Origin: Fibrobacter sp.
GTDB taxonomy: Bacteria > Fibrobacterota > Fibrobacteria > Fibrobacterales > Fibrobacteraceae
NCBI GenBank assembly: GCA_017642335.1
Contig: JAGCPF010000025.1
Location: 1 to 64,000, forward strand
Direction: 5' to 3'
Length of the DNA stretch: 64,000 bases
Shown in pieces: positions 15,549 through 25,589 of this stretch. The notes under the pieces were generated by a model. The model worked only from the letters and a program-made list of their open reading frames with translations, was not told the DNA's origin and did no database searches. The position numbers were made by a program, and so were the translations under genes. Numbering within the stretch: position 1 is the first letter of the stretch; each line of letters begins with the position of its first letter.

Positions 15549-17918
15549 ATGATCACGATTCCAAGCTATTGGTATTTCGTTCCTGTCGCCGCCGTATTTG
15601 CCTTGTGCATGGCTTACAATTTCTTCAAGAAAATGATAAAGCAACCCTCCGGCACCGACAAGATGCGATCCATTGCTCGGTATGTTCGTATGGGTGCCTA
15701 CGCTTATCTGAGGCGGCAGTACAAGACGGTGTCGATTGTATTTGTCGCGCTCTTCCTCATTTTTGTGGCACTTGCCTTCTTCAAAATCCAGAATCCGTTC
15801 GTGCCGGTGGCCTTCCTTACGGGTGGCTTCTTTAGCGGGCTTTGCGGTTTTCTGGGCATGAAAACGGCCACCTATGCGAGCGCCCGTACGGCGCAGGGGG
15901 CGATTTCCAGCTTGAATCGGGGCCTTGTCATCGCGTTCCGTAGCGGTGCCGTGATGGGCCTTGTCGTGGTGGGGTTCGGCTTGCTCGACATTTCGGCCTG
16001 GTTCTTCGCGCTCAACTACATCTACGATAACAACGTGTTCGGTTTCGGTGCGGATATCGCCGCCAAGCTTTCGCTAGGCGGCTGGTCGGATGCGCTTATC
16101 AATAACGATGCATGGCGTCACGGCAAGATGGTCGAAATTACGACGACAATGCTCACGTTCGGCATGGGTGCGTCGCTCCAGGCGCTCTTCGCGCGTGTGG
16201 GCGGCGGCATTTACACGAAGGCGGCGGATGTCGGCGCCGACCTTGTCGGCAAGGTGGAAGCCGGTATTCCGGAAGACGACCCGCGCAACCCGGCGACGAT
16301 TGCGGACAACGTGGGCGACAACGTCGGCGACGTGGCCGGCATGGGTGCCGACCTCTACGAATCTTACTGCGGCTCCATCCTCGCGACGGCGGCGTTGGGT
16401 GCCGCGCTGCCGGGTGTCGGGCTGACCTACGTGATTTCGCCGATGCTTGTTGCTGCCATCGGCATCGTTCTTTCGATTGTTGGAATTTTCATGGTGCGGA
16501 CCAAGGAAGATGCCGACACCAAGTCGCTGCTGCGTTCGCTTTTGACGGGAACGCTCGGCTCGTCTATCCTGGTGCTGATTACGCTCTTTGTGCTCGTGAA
16601 ACTCGATTTCATCTCGCTCGGTATTTTTGGCTCCGTGCTCTCGGGGCTTGCCGCGGGCGTGCTGATTGGCCAGTTCACCGAATACTACACTTCCGACGCC
16701 TACAAGCCCACCCGTGGGATTGCCGGGCAGGCCAAGCTCGGAGCCGCGACGACGATTATCGACGGCATTTCCGTGGGCATGTTCTCGACGGGGCTGCCCG
16801 TGGTGACGATTGTCATCGGCATCATTGCCGCATTCGGCTGTGCGGGCGGTTTCCAGAACATGGCCATGGGCCTTTACGGCGTCGGTTTTGCCGCGGTCGG
16901 TATGCTCAGTACGCTGGGCATCACGCTGGCCACGGATGCGTTCGGCCCGATTGCCGACAATGCTGGTGGCAATGCCGAAATGGCCGGGCTCGACGAGAAG
17001 GTGCGTGCGCGTACCGACGAACTCGACCAGCTCGGGAATACGACGGCGGCGACGGGTAAGGGCTTTGCCATCGGCTCTGCCGCATTGACCGCGATGGCGC
17101 TGCTTGCGTCTTACGTGGAAGAAATCAAGATCTGGATTGGCCACCTCGCGTCTTCCGCCGAAGGCGTATGGCGCGTGGGGAGCGTTGCGTTCGTGAACCA
17201 CGCCGACGATCTTTTGAAGGTTGTCGGGAATGTCCCCGGCGTGAAGCTTTTGGATGAGGGAACCCGCGCCATTTCGGCCAACGGCGACCTGATAGGCATG
17301 GTGGCGAGCCGCGTCAACTACACGGACTTCATGCATGTGTACAACCTGAACCTCATGAACCCGATGCTGCTTGGCGGTCTCTTTATCGGTGCGATGATGG
17401 GATTCATCTTCTGCGCGCTGACTATCAAGGCCGTGGGCCGCGCCGCGAGCGCGATGGTGGAGGAAGTTCGCCGCCAGTTCCGCGAAATTCCGGGCATCAT
17501 GGAAGGCACGGGCCAGCCCGATTACGCCCGTTGTGTTGAAATTTCGACTGTCGGTGCGCAGCGCGAGATGGTGCTCCCGTCGTTGATTGCCGTGGTTGTC
17601 CCTGTGGTTGTTGGCTTGTTCATGGGCGTTGCGGGCGTGTTCGGCTTGCTCGTTGGTGGCCTTGCCAGCGGCTTTGCACTTGCGACGATGCTCAACAATG
17701 CTGGCGGAGCCTGGGACAACGCGAAAAAGTTTGTCGAAAAGGGCAACTACGGTGGCAAGGGCTCAGAGACGCACAAGTCCGCCGTCGTGGGCGATACCGT
17801 GGGCGATCCGTTCAAGGATACCGCGGGTCCGTCGCTGAACATCCTTATCAAGCTCATGACCATGGTGAGCGTGGTTTTTGCCGGCGTTATCGCGCGTTTC
17901 GGCGGTTTCCTGTTCTAA
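15549..17918 (+). CDS. hppA: Membrane-bound pyrophosphatase (ion-pumping), K+-dependent type
   Basis: A 789-residue integral membrane pyrophosphatase with about 16 hydrophobic segments. It couples pyrophosphate hydrolysis to export of H+ and/or Na+. Active-site motifs are intact: [20 protein letters not shown], then [20 protein letters not shown], then [12 protein letters not shown] and [17 protein letters not shown]. The motif [18 protein letters not shown] carries Ala where K+-independent pumps have Lys, so family knowledge predicts a K+-dependent enzyme; whether it moves Na+ or H+ cannot be settled by eye. GAGG lies 5 bases before ATG 15549. The gene stands alone and a hairpin follows 25 bases after its stop. 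Confidence 0.94.
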   Translation: MITIPSYWYFVPVAAVFALCMAYNFFKKMIKQPSGTDKMRSIARYVRMGAYAYLRRQYKTVSIVFVALFLIFVALAFFKIQNPFVPVAFLTGGFFSGLCGFLGMKTATYASARTAQGAISSLNRGLVIAFRSGAVMGLVVVGFGLLDISAWFFALNYIYDNNVFGFGADIAAKLSLGGWSDALINNDAWRHGKMVEITTTMLTFGMGASLQALFARVGGGIYTKAADVGADLVGKVEAGIPEDDPRNPATIADNVGDNVGDVAGMGADLYESYCGSILATAALGAALPGVGLTYVISPMLVAAIGIVLSIVGIFMVRTKEDADTKSLLRSLLTGTLGSSILVLITLFVLVKLDFISLGIFGSVLSGLAAGVLIGQFTEYYTSDAYKPTRGIAGQAKLGAATTIIDGISVGMFSTGLPVVTIVIGIIAAFGCAGGFQNMAMGLYGVGFAAVGMLSTLGITLATDAFGPIADNAGGNAEMAGLDEKVRARTDELDQLGNTTAATGKGFAIGSAALTAMALLASYVEEIKIWIGHLASSAEGVWRVGSVAFVNHADDLLKVVGNVPGVKLLDEGTRAISANGDLIGMVASRVNYTDFMHVYNLNLMNPMLLGGLFIGAMMGFIFCALTIKAVGRAASAMVEEVRRQFREIPGIMEGTGQPDYARCVEISTVGAQREMVLPSLIAVVVPVVVGLFMGVAGVFGLLVGGLASGFALATMLNNAGGAWDNAKKFVEKGNYGGKGSETHKSAVVGDTVGDPFKDTAGPSLNILIKLMTMVSVVFAGVIARFGGFLF

Positions 17919-17943
17919 ATCCGGGCTAATCCCCAAAAATGAA

Positions 17944-17971
17944 GAAGTCGACCTAATTCTAGGTCGGCTTC
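17944..17971 (+). terminator. Hairpin downstream of hppA
   Basis: A 12-bp stem with one G-T wobble (GAAGTCGACCTA / TAGGTCGGCTTC) around a 4-nt loop. No good T-run follows, so it may stabilise the 3' end rather than terminate cleanly. Confidence 0.6.
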
Positions 17972-18150
17972 TATGGGGTTGGTTTGGAGTATGTTTTTAA
18001 TATAGGAAATAAATTTCAATGTTTTGTCACGTTTTTGTATAAAAGTTTACTTTTTTTTGATTTTTGTTGAAGAATTTACAACTGAAAACGCCGGTTTGTA
18101 AATTTGCATTTACGTATTGCGGCGGAAATACAGCTGGAATTTGTCTGAAA

Positions 18151-18651
18151 TTAAGCCCTGTCTTCGTCTACAAAGTCCGAAAGCGTGACTTTTTTCTCGT
18201 TCAGGAGGGCTTCGGTTAGGGTGCTCCCCACGTAGGTCAGCTTGAGCGAGAAGAACGGTTCGCCCCTTTCGAGCAGGGCTAGGAAAATCAGGTCGCCGTC
18301 CCAGTGGGGGAGTTCGCGGACCTTCGCCTTGTCGACCCATTCCAGGTTCCCCTCGTCGCATTCCTTGAGTTCCCCCGAGAATTCCGTGGCCGTGAACAGG
18401 TGCATGAATTCCGTCTGGTCCATGCCGTCGCTGATGAATGTGACAATACCGCGGTACTTGGGCTGGATTAGGGTGAGTCCTGTTTCTTCGAGGCATTCCC
18501 TGCGGATGCAGTCCTCCGGGGATTCCCGTTCCATGAACTTCCCGCCGATACCAATCCACTTGTCCTTGTTGATGTCGTTCTTTTTCTTGACGCGGTGCAG
18601 CAGCAGGTACTTGCCGTCTTGTTCGATATAGCAGAGGGTGGTGTTAATCAT
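18151..18651 (-). CDS. NUDIX hydrolase (MutT/8-oxo-dGTPase-like)
   Basis: A 166-residue cytoplasmic hydrolase of nucleoside diphosphate-X compounds. The NUDIX box is complete, GGKFMERESPEDCIRRECLEE followed by TGL (about residues 36-58), matching Gx5Ex7REUxEExGU with the metal-binding glutamates in place. The N-terminal MINTTLCYIEQDGKYLLLHR strand and the WIGIGGK stretch resemble 8-oxo-dGTP diphosphatases, so nucleotide-pool cleaning is the best guess; substrate cannot be fixed from sequence. The C-terminal 40 residues are less conserved. It is a single gene, preceded by an upstream gap shared with the divergent lipoprotein gene. Confidence 0.88.
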   Translation of the reverse strand: MINTTLCYIEQDGKYLLLHRVKKKNDINKDKWIGIGGKFMERESPEDCIRRECLEETGLTLIQPKYRGIVTFISDGMDQTEFMHLFTATEFSGELKECDEGNLEWVDKAKVRELPHWDGDLIFLALLERGEPFFSLKLTYVGSTLTEALLNEKKVTLSDFVDEDRA

Positions 18652-18743
18652 GGGTGGCCTTTTTTCCCAAATATAATTTATAGGACGAACTGAACTTGAT
18701 ATAAAAGGGGGTGCTTTCGGGCAATTCTGTATATATTTATGGC

Positions 18744-19514
18744 ATGATGAAAAATATTTTGTTCATGGTCTTGATTGTAGGCCTTGTCCTGGTTGCTTGC
18801 CATTCATCTCGCGGTGGCTATGTGTATAAATTGCGTCCTATTGACAAAGCTTGGCAAGATGATCTTGATGACTTTTTTGATAGATATTTAACAAAGCATT
18901 CCTCGGAATTGGATTCGTCAAAGGATGGTTACTATTTTGTGTATGATCGGAGTGTAGAGTTTGATGAGCCGGTTATGTGTTTCTTTTTCTATGACAAAAG
19001 CGACTCTATAACGATTTGCCCGTTTCGTACTAAAATGCGTTGTAGAAAATTCGATTTTAAGTCAATGGATATCCCTGTGGAGGGTGTTGAAAATGCATTG
19101 CCTTTATTACCTCGAACGGAAGCTTATGGCGGTCTATTTCGTAGAATATATGGATATAAAAAAGAGGGTAGGTCGAAAACATATTTTCGTTCATATCTGA
19201 TGGATGCCTGTAATGATTATTACCAAATGGCTCATCAGCCTGTAGACACTTTATGTAAAGATAAATGGAAGCAATCTAATGAAGAGAACATTGAACAATT
19301 TGTTTTTAATAGCAAAATCTTTAATAGGTATGAGTATCTAGTAAATCGTCTATTTATAACAGAAAAGATAGAAGGATGGCGCGAAGCAGGCCTTATGCCA
19401 GAAGACGAATACGAAGATGTGATGCGTCGACATCAGGAAGAAATGTCAAAGCTTGAACGTGATTACGAAGAGTTGCTGAATATGTCTGTGCCTGACTCTG
19501 CATCTCAGCCCTGA
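18744..19514 (+). CDS. Predicted lipoprotein of unknown function
   Basis: A 256-residue protein starting MMKNILFMVLIVGLVLVACH, with lipobox LVAC at about residue 20. The mature part is charged, with many Asp, Lys and Tyr, ends in a coiled-coil-like helix (EEMSKLERDYEELLNM) and has no motif I recognise. Codon use is more AT-rich than its neighbours, which hints at recent acquisition or low expression. The frame is open for 11 codons upstream, but ATG 18744 (or 18747) places the signal peptide at the start. It is not in an operon: about 255 bases separate it from the next gene. Confidence 0.6.
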   Translation: MMKNILFMVLIVGLVLVACHSSRGGYVYKLRPIDKAWQDDLDDFFDRYLTKHSSELDSSKDGYYFVYDRSVEFDEPVMCFFFYDKSDSITICPFRTKMRCRKFDFKSMDIPVEGVENALPLLPRTEAYGGLFRRIYGYKKEGRSKTYFRSYLMDACNDYYQMAHQPVDTLCKDKWKQSNEENIEQFVFNSKIFNRYEYLVNRLFITEKIEGWREAGLMPEDEYEDVMRRHQEEMSKLERDYEELLNMSVPDSASQP

Positions 19515-19578
19515 TTACAAAAAAAATTCCGACGGCCGGAACCGCCCTCCCGGAGTATAGCTCCGGAGCATCAAGACA

Positions 19579-19601
19579 TTTACTTTATAATACAAAGTAA
19601 A
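19579..19601. promoter_or_regulatory. Inverted repeat upstream of the AAA/TPR ATPase gene
   Basis: TTTACTTT and AAAGTAAA form a perfect 8-bp inverted repeat around a 7-nt TA-rich centre. The surrounding gap (19515-19769) also holds short stems TTCCG-ACGGC-CGGAA and CTCCGGAG near 19533-19568. It may be an operator or the terminator of the lipoprotein gene; no clear -35/-10 pair was found. Confidence 0.35.
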
Positions 19602-19769
19602 AAAAATAATACAAAATAAAGAATGGTGAATTGTGTCATACAACGTATGTGTGGCAATGTACAAATGTATGGCGCTTGTCCGAAAACTGCCGTGCAGTGG
19701 AAATAATGGATAAGTTTATTTTATTTGCAATTCTGGAATTTGAATGTATATTCGTTTATAGGTTAACTT

Positions 19770-22181
19770 ATGCAATTTGTACAACGTGAAAAAGAAAAAA
19801 AGAAACTGTTGGATGCGTATCAGGCCATGCGACAGTCCGGCCGACAGCAAGTGAGATTCGTCATAGGCGAGGCTGGAACCGGGAAAACAGTCCTGATTAA
19901 CCAATTTCTCGATGAAATTTCCGCTACCACGGACCAAACGCTTATTGTTTCAAGCAGCTGCAATGTACAGTCCGACTACAATATACCCTACCAGCCGTTC
20001 AAGGAACTGCTCAAGCAGTTGTTGAAAGACGTCGACGAGGAAGACTCCAAGGATTCCGAAAAGGAAAAATTCAAGGAGGTCTTCCGTTTCTGCGCCAAGA
20101 CGGTATTCGAGCATGCTCCCGACCTGCTGGGGAACTTCGTTCCCGGGGCGTCCATCATTTCTGCGATAGGCCAGAACCTTTTCCAGGAAAAGGACAAAGA
20201 GCCAGCGCGCTCCATAGACGAGTCAAAAATTCTCGTGCAATATGTCGATGCCGTACGCTCCATTGCCGAGAAATACCGTTTGGTATTGATAGTGGACAAT
20301 CTTCAATGGATAGACCCGTCCTCCGTGAATCTGCTCTACCAGCTCGTAATCGGCCTCAAGAACAGCCCTGTGATGATAATCGGCAGCTACCGAAGTACGG
20401 ACATCGACATTATCGTGGGCGGGGAAAAACACTTGTTGAACAAGCTGATTACGGAGGTGAAAATCAGCTTGGGCAATGTCTTTGTCGACCTGGACAAGGT
20501 CTCCGAAGCCGATCGTCGCGAACTGATGGAAAAGATGCTGGATTCGAATAGGAACATTCTCGATGCTCGTTTCCGCGACAAGCTTTTCGAGCGTACCAAT
20601 GGCAACCCTCTTTTCATAAACGAACTCATGAACCTGTTGATTGAAAAGGGAATGGTCGTCTCCAACAATGACGGGGTATGGTCGAACAACGCGAAACTTG
20701 ATTGGGATTCCTATCCTGTCCGCATAGAAGGAATCATCCAGGAACGGATTGGTCGTCTGGAGGATTCTCTCGTGGAGGTTCTTTCGTATGCAAGTGTCCA
20801 GGGCCACACATTCATAGCGCAGGTCCTTTCCAAGACCATGGATATGCCTGAACGCAGCATTCTCATGACACTTTCAAAAATCCTGCAAAAACAGCACCAT
20901 CTGGTAACCGAGAGCGACTGTATCCGTTGCAGCCAGGGGATTGTCTCGAAATTCAATTTCTCGAGCTACATCTTCCAGCAGTATCTCTATCAGGAACTGA
21001 GCCAAACCCAGCGAATGATGCTCCATAGTGACATCGCGCGCATTCTTGAGGACTACTTCAAGAATAACATTGAAGAGGCCGCTGGAGACATCGCGCGTCA
21101 TTACGAGATGTCCGAGGAGTACGATAAGGCGGTAAAATACATTAGGATAACCGTCGACAGCATGATGCGCCTTTCCGCTTATAGCAAGGCCGCCACGCTG
21201 ATAACAAAAGCCCTGGGCTTCCTGAAGGACATGCCCCAAAGTAGCGAAACGCGACGTGAAACCCTGTATTTCACAGTCCGGCTCTGTATCTGCTACAGAG
21301 ACATAAAAGGATGGGGCGACCCGGAAGTGGAATGGCTCTATGACCAGGCCTGGAATCTTTGTGTAGAAAAACAGGACTTCGAAAACATCGACATCGTCAT
21401 CGTGCTTTTCGGTAAATGGACAATTTACCTCATGAAACTTGAACTGGACCGGTGCCTGCAACAAGTGCAAAAGAACCTTGAGATTGCAGACAAGTACGGG
21501 AACCGCATGCTGCACCTGAACTCGCTTATATCTGCGGCGAATACCTATTTTTGGCTGGGGGACCTCGAGAAGACTTGTGAATACGGCGAGTTGTTTTTGA
21601 GCGAAGCTGCAATGGACGGTGCGGGTGACGGCGCTCCGACTCTCGATAGCCTGTTTGCCAACATGTTCCTGATGCTGGCGGAGCAGTTGCAAGGGAAAAA
21701 GGAAGAGGCGGAATTGCGCTACCTCCAGATACAGGGAGACAAGGCCAAAAACAAGGATGCATTCTACCAGGTCGTGGCGGGGCAGGCGCTCTGCTGGTAC
21801 AACTGGGGCGAGGAAAACTGGGATACCCTCTATGGGCAGGCCAGCGAACTGATGCAGACTGCGGAAAAGTACAATTTCTGCTTTTATCACGGAATCGGAA
21901 AAATCTTCTACGGCGCGGCTCTTTACGAAAAATGCGACAACGAAGTAAATGCAGAAAATGTCATAATGGACGGTTACCGGATATTGACTGAATCCAGCAA
22001 GTCGTCCCCGACCGCGGTGCATTCGCTTTACGGCCTGATCCTCGGCGAGTTCTACCGCAAAAGCGGCAACAGGAATCTGTTCGAAACCTTTATCGACGCC
22101 GTGATTCAAACAGCCGAGGCGCACAACGAACGCGTTTACCTGGAAAAACTACATAAACTAAAGGAGGTCGACCATGACTAA
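19770..22181 (+). CDS. Large AAA (STAND-like) ATPase with C-terminal TPR-like region
   Basis: An 803-residue cytoplasmic protein. It opens with the AAA_16-type start FVQREKEKKKLLDAYQAM, then Walker A GEAGTGKT (residues 33-40) and Walker B LVLIVDNLQWID (about 169-180), a sensor-like MIIGSYRSTD, and a winged-helix-like stretch around residue 330. Residues about 440-790 are helical repeats resembling TPRs (YDKAVKYIRITVDSMMRLSAY and similar). This is the layout of STAND signalling ATPases such as those with LuxR or kinase outputs, but there is no HTH or catalytic output domain. The end overlaps the DUF917 gene by 8 bases, so that protein may be its effector or partner. Role unknown; defence or stress sensing is possible. 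Confidence 0.78.
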   Translation: MQFVQREKEKKKLLDAYQAMRQSGRQQVRFVIGEAGTGKTVLINQFLDEISATTDQTLIVSSSCNVQSDYNIPYQPFKELLKQLLKDVDEEDSKDSEKEKFKEVFRFCAKTVFEHAPDLLGNFVPGASIISAIGQNLFQEKDKEPARSIDESKILVQYVDAVRSIAEKYRLVLIVDNLQWIDPSSVNLLYQLVIGLKNSPVMIIGSYRSTDIDIIVGGEKHLLNKLITEVKISLGNVFVDLDKVSEADRRELMEKMLDSNRNILDARFRDKLFERTNGNPLFINELMNLLIEKGMVVSNNDGVWSNNAKLDWDSYPVRIEGIIQERIGRLEDSLVEVLSYASVQGHTFIAQVLSKTMDMPERSILMTLSKILQKQHHLVTESDCIRCSQGIVSKFNFSSYIFQQYLYQELSQTQRMMLHSDIARILEDYFKNNIEEAAGDIARHYEMSEEYDKAVKYIRITVDSMMRLSAYSKAATLITKALGFLKDMPQSSETRRETLYFTVRLCICYRDIKGWGDPEVEWLYDQAWNLCVEKQDFENIDIVIVLFGKWTIYLMKLELDRCLQQVQKNLEIADKYGNRMLHLNSLISAANTYFWLGDLEKTCEYGELFLSEAAMDGAGDGAPTLDSLFANMFLMLAEQLQGKKEEAELRYLQIQGDKAKNKDAFYQVVAGQALCWYNWGEENWDTLYGQASELMQTAEKYNFCFYHGIGKIFYGAALYEKCDNEVNAENVIMDGYRILTESSKSSPTAVHSLYGLILGEFYRKSGNRNLFETFIDAVIQTAEAHNERVYLEKLHKLKEVDHD

Positions 22182-23391
22182 TTGTGGTGTCGAAATTTTG
22201 CCGGATGAATTGCAGAATGAACTGCAGAAAATTGCTTATGGGGCCTGCTTTCTTGGCAGTGGCGGGGGCGGGGGGCTCAAAACCAGCTTCGCTTATCTAG
22301 ATACATATTGCACGGGCGAAATAACTGGGAATCTCAAAATAACCGATTTGAAGGATGCCAAGGCAGGGGAATCTGGGATTGTTGTGGCTTATATGGGGGC
22401 TCCACAGAAAGTGGGCGACGTAAAATGCCCCGATGCCATATGTGAAGGTATCAAAAAATTCATGGAAGAGATGAAAGGTAAAGACCAAAACTTTAAGGGC
22501 ATAGACTATATCATACCCATCGAAATAGGCGCTGTATCTATGGTTTCGGCCTGCCTGACCGCCCATAAAATGGGCAAACCCGTGCTGGATGTAGATGGCG
22601 CCGGCCGAGCCGTGCCCACTTTAGACCTTATTACCTTCGGCACGAACGCGGGGGCCTCTGTGAACCCCACCATTCTCTGCAGCGAAAATAACCACCAGAT
22701 AACGCTTGAAATTTCCGATGCCGCGGATGATTGTTCGGACGCCGCCTCAAAAATGGAATCCCTGGCAAGGCCCGTGCTCAACATGGCCGAATTTGACCAA
22801 AAAGCTGGATTAGTCATGTGGTATTTTCCTGACATAACCGAGCTTAGGGACTCCAACGCATCTGTGCCGGGTACGTTGACGTTTTGCCAGGAACTGGGGG
22901 GCGCCATACAGTCAGTGAAAGGGAAAAATGGGGATTTTTCCGAAATTGAAGAATTGTTCAAGAGTCAATCGATTTACCCCGAACCCTTCATAAAAAAAAT
23001 ATGCCAAGGGGAATTGGACGGCGCAACGACTTTGACTGCGGGTGGTTTTGACGAAGGGATTATCACCATAAAAGGCGATTGCAAGCATCTCTACAAAATC
23101 ATTTTCCAAAACGAAAGCCTTATCCTGTGGGATTCGAAATCTGCTAAACCCTTGGTTATGGCTCCGGATCTCATTAGCTATTTGATTGAAGATGACAATG
23201 GGCAATATGTCTTTTCCAATGGCGATATCATGGATGGTGATGCGTTGAAAAAAGACCTTAAGGGAAAGAATATTGTTGTTTATGGTATTGCCGCACCTAA
23301 AGTATTTTGGACACCCGAAATGCAGCGCAATATTATGAGAGTGTTGAATGCTCTTGGCTATTACGGAAAAATCGAGTCGTTCTACGGGTAA
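22174..23391 (+). CDS. DUF917-family protein
   Basis: A 405-residue protein of the DUF917 family. It has the N-terminal glycine motif ACFLGSGGGGGLKTSF (about residues 24-39), VVAYMGAPQKVGD, the conserved IPIEIGAVSMVSACLTA, PVLDVDGAGRAVPTLDLITF and the C-terminal APKVFWTPEM segment. Some DUF917 members act on hydantoin-type compounds and usually sit beside hydantoinase genes; none is present here. Instead the ATG lies inside the 3' end of the AAA/TPR ATPase gene (8-base overlap, after an AAAGGAGG ribosome site), so the two are made together. The substrate is unknown. Confidence 0.8.
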   Translation: MTNCGVEILPDELQNELQKIAYGACFLGSGGGGGLKTSFAYLDTYCTGEITGNLKITDLKDAKAGESGIVVAYMGAPQKVGDVKCPDAICEGIKKFMEEMKGKDQNFKGIDYIIPIEIGAVSMVSACLTAHKMGKPVLDVDGAGRAVPTLDLITFGTNAGASVNPTILCSENNHQITLEISDAADDCSDAASKMESLARPVLNMAEFDQKAGLVMWYFPDITELRDSNASVPGTLTFCQELGGAIQSVKGKNGDFSEIEELFKSQSIYPEPFIKKICQGELDGATTLTAGGFDEGIITIKGDCKHLYKIIFQNESLILWDSKSAKPLVMAPDLISYLIEDDNGQYVFSNGDIMDGDALKKDLKGKNIVVYGIAAPKVFWTPEMQRNIMRVLNALGYYGKIESFYG

Positions 23392-23482
23392 TTGGAAAAA
23401 TAAAAAGAAGATGTTATACATGACTGATTAGGCAATCAGGCGGGGTGATTGAGTAAAGTCTGCATTTCGGCTCATACGAGAA

Positions 23483-23508
23483 ATCCCGGCGACCGAAGCC
23501 GCCGGGAT
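23483..23508. terminator. Hairpin between the DUF917 and cellulase genes
   Basis: A perfect 9-bp stem (ATCCCGGCG / CGCCGGGAT) with an 8-nt loop lies between convergent genes. T-runs on either side are weak. Confidence 0.65.
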
Positions 23509-23530
23509 GCCTCTCTCTCATTATGAAAAT

Positions 23531-24997
23531 TTATTTAAGTGTGACACCCGCTTGCGACAAGGATTGTCCCTGGCTGACTTGTACCACGTATTTCCCGGCG
23601 GGCAGGCCCTTCAGTTCGACGTTGTGCGTTCCGTCGGAAAGCTGTAGGGTCTGCGCCATCCGGGCGTGTCCGAGCGCGTCGAACACTTTTACCTTGACCG
23701 TGCCGTTTTTGTTGATGATGAAGGATACGGTCCGGTCATGGATGGTTAACGCGGCCGGGGCAGCGGCGATGGGGTGGAGGGCATCTGCGCTGCTTTTGGG
23801 GGTGGGGGAACTGCTTGTCGGGGCGGGAGTTGAACTTGTCGGTGCGCTGCTGCTGGAGGCCGGTTTCTGCTCTTCGGCTGGTGCGGAAGACGAAGCGGGC
23901 GCCTTTGTCGGGCAGAGCGTATAGGTTTCCGCGTTCGTGCTCAGGTATCTCTTGAGCGTGTCGCCGGATTTGGTAAATGTGAGGCTTGTCGGGGTGGCTG
24001 TGGCGGAGTCGAACGCGGCGGAGCCTTCGTTGATCCTCGATGCCGACCAGTTCGCCCAGGAGAGCTTGTGCTCGTTCATCCAGTTTTGCCAGCCGTCGTT
24101 GTCGCCCGCGACGCTGCCCTTGCCGTCGGAGGTCGTGACGCCCCATTCGCTCACGAACACGGAGAGGCCCGCTTTCATTGCTTCTACGGCGTTTTCGCCT
24201 TCGCAGGGCCAGCTCTGCCCGAACATGCCTTCGTGCTTTCCGCTAAAGCAGTGCGTTCCGGCATAGTAGTGGAACGTATAGGCGGTGTTCTGCTTGGGGT
24301 CGTTGATTTCGCTGCCGATGACGCGGTTGGGGTACTGGTCCCATTCCGGCGTGCCCACGAGAATCAAGTTGTCGGAATATTTGCGGATTTCGGCCACCAC
24401 GGCGTCGGCGTAGGTCTTGATGACGCTCCACTCGATTTTCTGGGGCTCGTTGAACACTTCGAAGATGACGTTGTCGTACTGGCCGTATGCCTGGGCCATC
24501 TCGCCGAAGAACTTGACCGCGTTTTGAGTCTGCGTGTTTGCTGTATGCGAATGCCAGTCGATGATGACGTAGATGTCCTGTTTGATGGCCGCCTCGACGA
24601 CCCTCTTTACAAATTGAGTCTGCGAATCGGGCTGGACAGCGTAACCGATGTACTTGCCCTTGGTCCAGTTTTCGTTGCCGGCTGCCATGGCCGCGCGCAC
24701 AATCTGGATTTTCATTTCTTTCACCATGGTGGTTATACCGTCTTCGCTCCAGAAGTCGAGGGCCTCGTCCATGAGGCTCCAGTAGAGACTCATGCCGCGC
24801 ACCTGCACCTCGGCGCCGTCCTTGACGCCTTCGCAGCTGCCGTAAATTTGTCCTTTGTTCTGGCTATTTTTGCCTGCGATGAGCTTGCCGTACTGGCTCA
24901 CGGGACCCACACGGGTCGGCGTGATGTCTGCCGCCATGGCGCTCGCGCAGAATGCCGCTGCGATGGCTATCGTCGTATATTTGAACCAGGTTTTCAT
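23531..24997 (-). CDS. GH5 endoglucanase, secreted, with Ser/Pro linker and C-terminal sorting domain
   Basis: A 488-residue cellulase. Signal peptide MKTWFKYTTIAIAAAFCASA ends near AMA. The GH5 TIM barrel follows, with VRAAM, the IIDWHSH strand, acid/base Glu184 in EVFNEP and nucleophile Glu284 in VSEWGV, so retaining cleavage of beta-1,4-glucan is expected outside the cell. A Ser/Pro/Ala linker (about residues 365-400) leads to a C-terminal beta domain ending GLPAGKYVVQVS...AGVTLK, a type IX-like secretion signal. ATG 24997 is preceded by GGAG 6 bases upstream. No carbohydrate-binding module is obvious. Confidence 0.93.
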   Translation of the reverse strand: MKTWFKYTTIAIAAAFCASAMAADITPTRVGPVSQYGKLIAGKNSQNKGQIYGSCEGVKDGAEVQVRGMSLYWSLMDEALDFWSEDGITTMVKEMKIQIVRAAMAAGNENWTKGKYIGYAVQPDSQTQFVKRVVEAAIKQDIYVIIDWHSHTANTQTQNAVKFFGEMAQAYGQYDNVIFEVFNEPQKIEWSVIKTYADAVVAEIRKYSDNLILVGTPEWDQYPNRVIGSEINDPKQNTAYTFHYYAGTHCFSGKHEGMFGQSWPCEGENAVEAMKAGLSVFVSEWGVTTSDGKGSVAGDNDGWQNWMNEHKLSWANWSASRINEGSAAFDSATATPTSLTFTKSGDTLKRYLSTNAETYTLCPTKAPASSSAPAEEQKPASSSSAPTSSTPAPTSSSPTPKSSADALHPIAAAPAALTIHDRTVSFIINKNGTVKVKVFDALGHARMAQTLQLSDGTHNVELKGLPAGKYVVQVSQGQSLSQAGVTLK

Positions 24998-25112
24998 CTT
25001 CCACTCCATTTTCAACCTTACCATAATTTACGTGTTTTTTCGCATTTTGGGCAAAAAATAGGGCGGAAAGTGTTTACCACAGGAACCAGGTGCAAAATGT
25101 TCGGATAATTTC

Positions 25113-25144
25113 AAAAAAATCCCGAGAAAATTGCTTTTCTCGGG
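25113..25144 (-). terminator. Rho-independent terminator after the 25.2 kb gene
   Basis: On the minus strand, a perfect 10-bp stem CCCGAGAAAA/TTTTCTCGGG (25121-25144, loop 4 nt) is followed by ATTTTTTT. It ends the hypothetical gene at 25188-25589. Confidence 0.88.
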
Positions 25145-25187
25145 GTGTTTTGGGCGTTTTTGCGCCCGGTGATGTCGGCGTTATTGC

Positions 25188-25589
25188 CTATTTGACGAAT
25201 GCGCTCAGCAGTTTTTTGGCCTCGTCACCTGCGGCGAAGCGGATTTCGCCTATGGTGTGGTACTCGAATCCCGAGAACTGCTGCAGGTGCAGTGCGGCGA
25301 ACTCTCGGTCCTGCGAGTAGCACAGGTTCAGGCGGAAATTCCCGTTGGCGCTTGCCTCCGGGCGGCCCTCTTTTTTGAGGACGGCAAGGAGTTCGCTTTG
25401 TGTAGCTTCAAGAATTGCCTTGACCTTTTCCCCTTCGGTGGGGCTGTAATCCAGGCAGATTCCCACGACGGGCGAGTTTGTCGGGGTGTAGGTGACTTTG
25501 GTCATGAGACCGAAGCACTTTTTTTCGGTCTTGATATAGATTTGGTTGAAGAGGGCGCTCGCCATCTCCATTTTGGAAATGTTTTCCAT
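25188..25589 (-). CDS. Hypothetical cytoplasmic protein
   Basis: A 133-residue soluble protein starting MENISKMEMASALFNQIYIK. No signal peptide and no domain I recognise. The pattern is alpha/beta: a helical start, a strand region around VVGICLDYSP, a helix EGEKVKAILEATQSELLAVL and a C-terminal strand-helix pair (EIRFAAGDEAKKLLSAFV). The frame is open upstream to 25679, but GGAGAAAG lies just before ATG 25589. A strong terminator follows, so this is a single-gene unit. It looks like a vertically inherited gene judged by its GC content. Confidence 0.62.
   Translation of the reverse strand: MENISKMEMASALFNQIYIKTEKKCFGLMTKVTYTPTNSPVVGICLDYSPTEGEKVKAILEATQSELLAVLKKEGRPEASANGNFRLNLCYSQDREFAALHLQQFSGFEYHTIGEIRFAAGDEAKKLLSAFVK

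Noticed and set aside
16074..17336. A 420-codon frame opposite hppA
   Set aside because: Antisense to a strongly conserved pump; His/Arg-rich composition.
23400..23482. Possible riboswitch between DUF917 and the cellulase
   Set aside because: Only a short AT-rich stretch with no recognised aptamer pattern on either strand.
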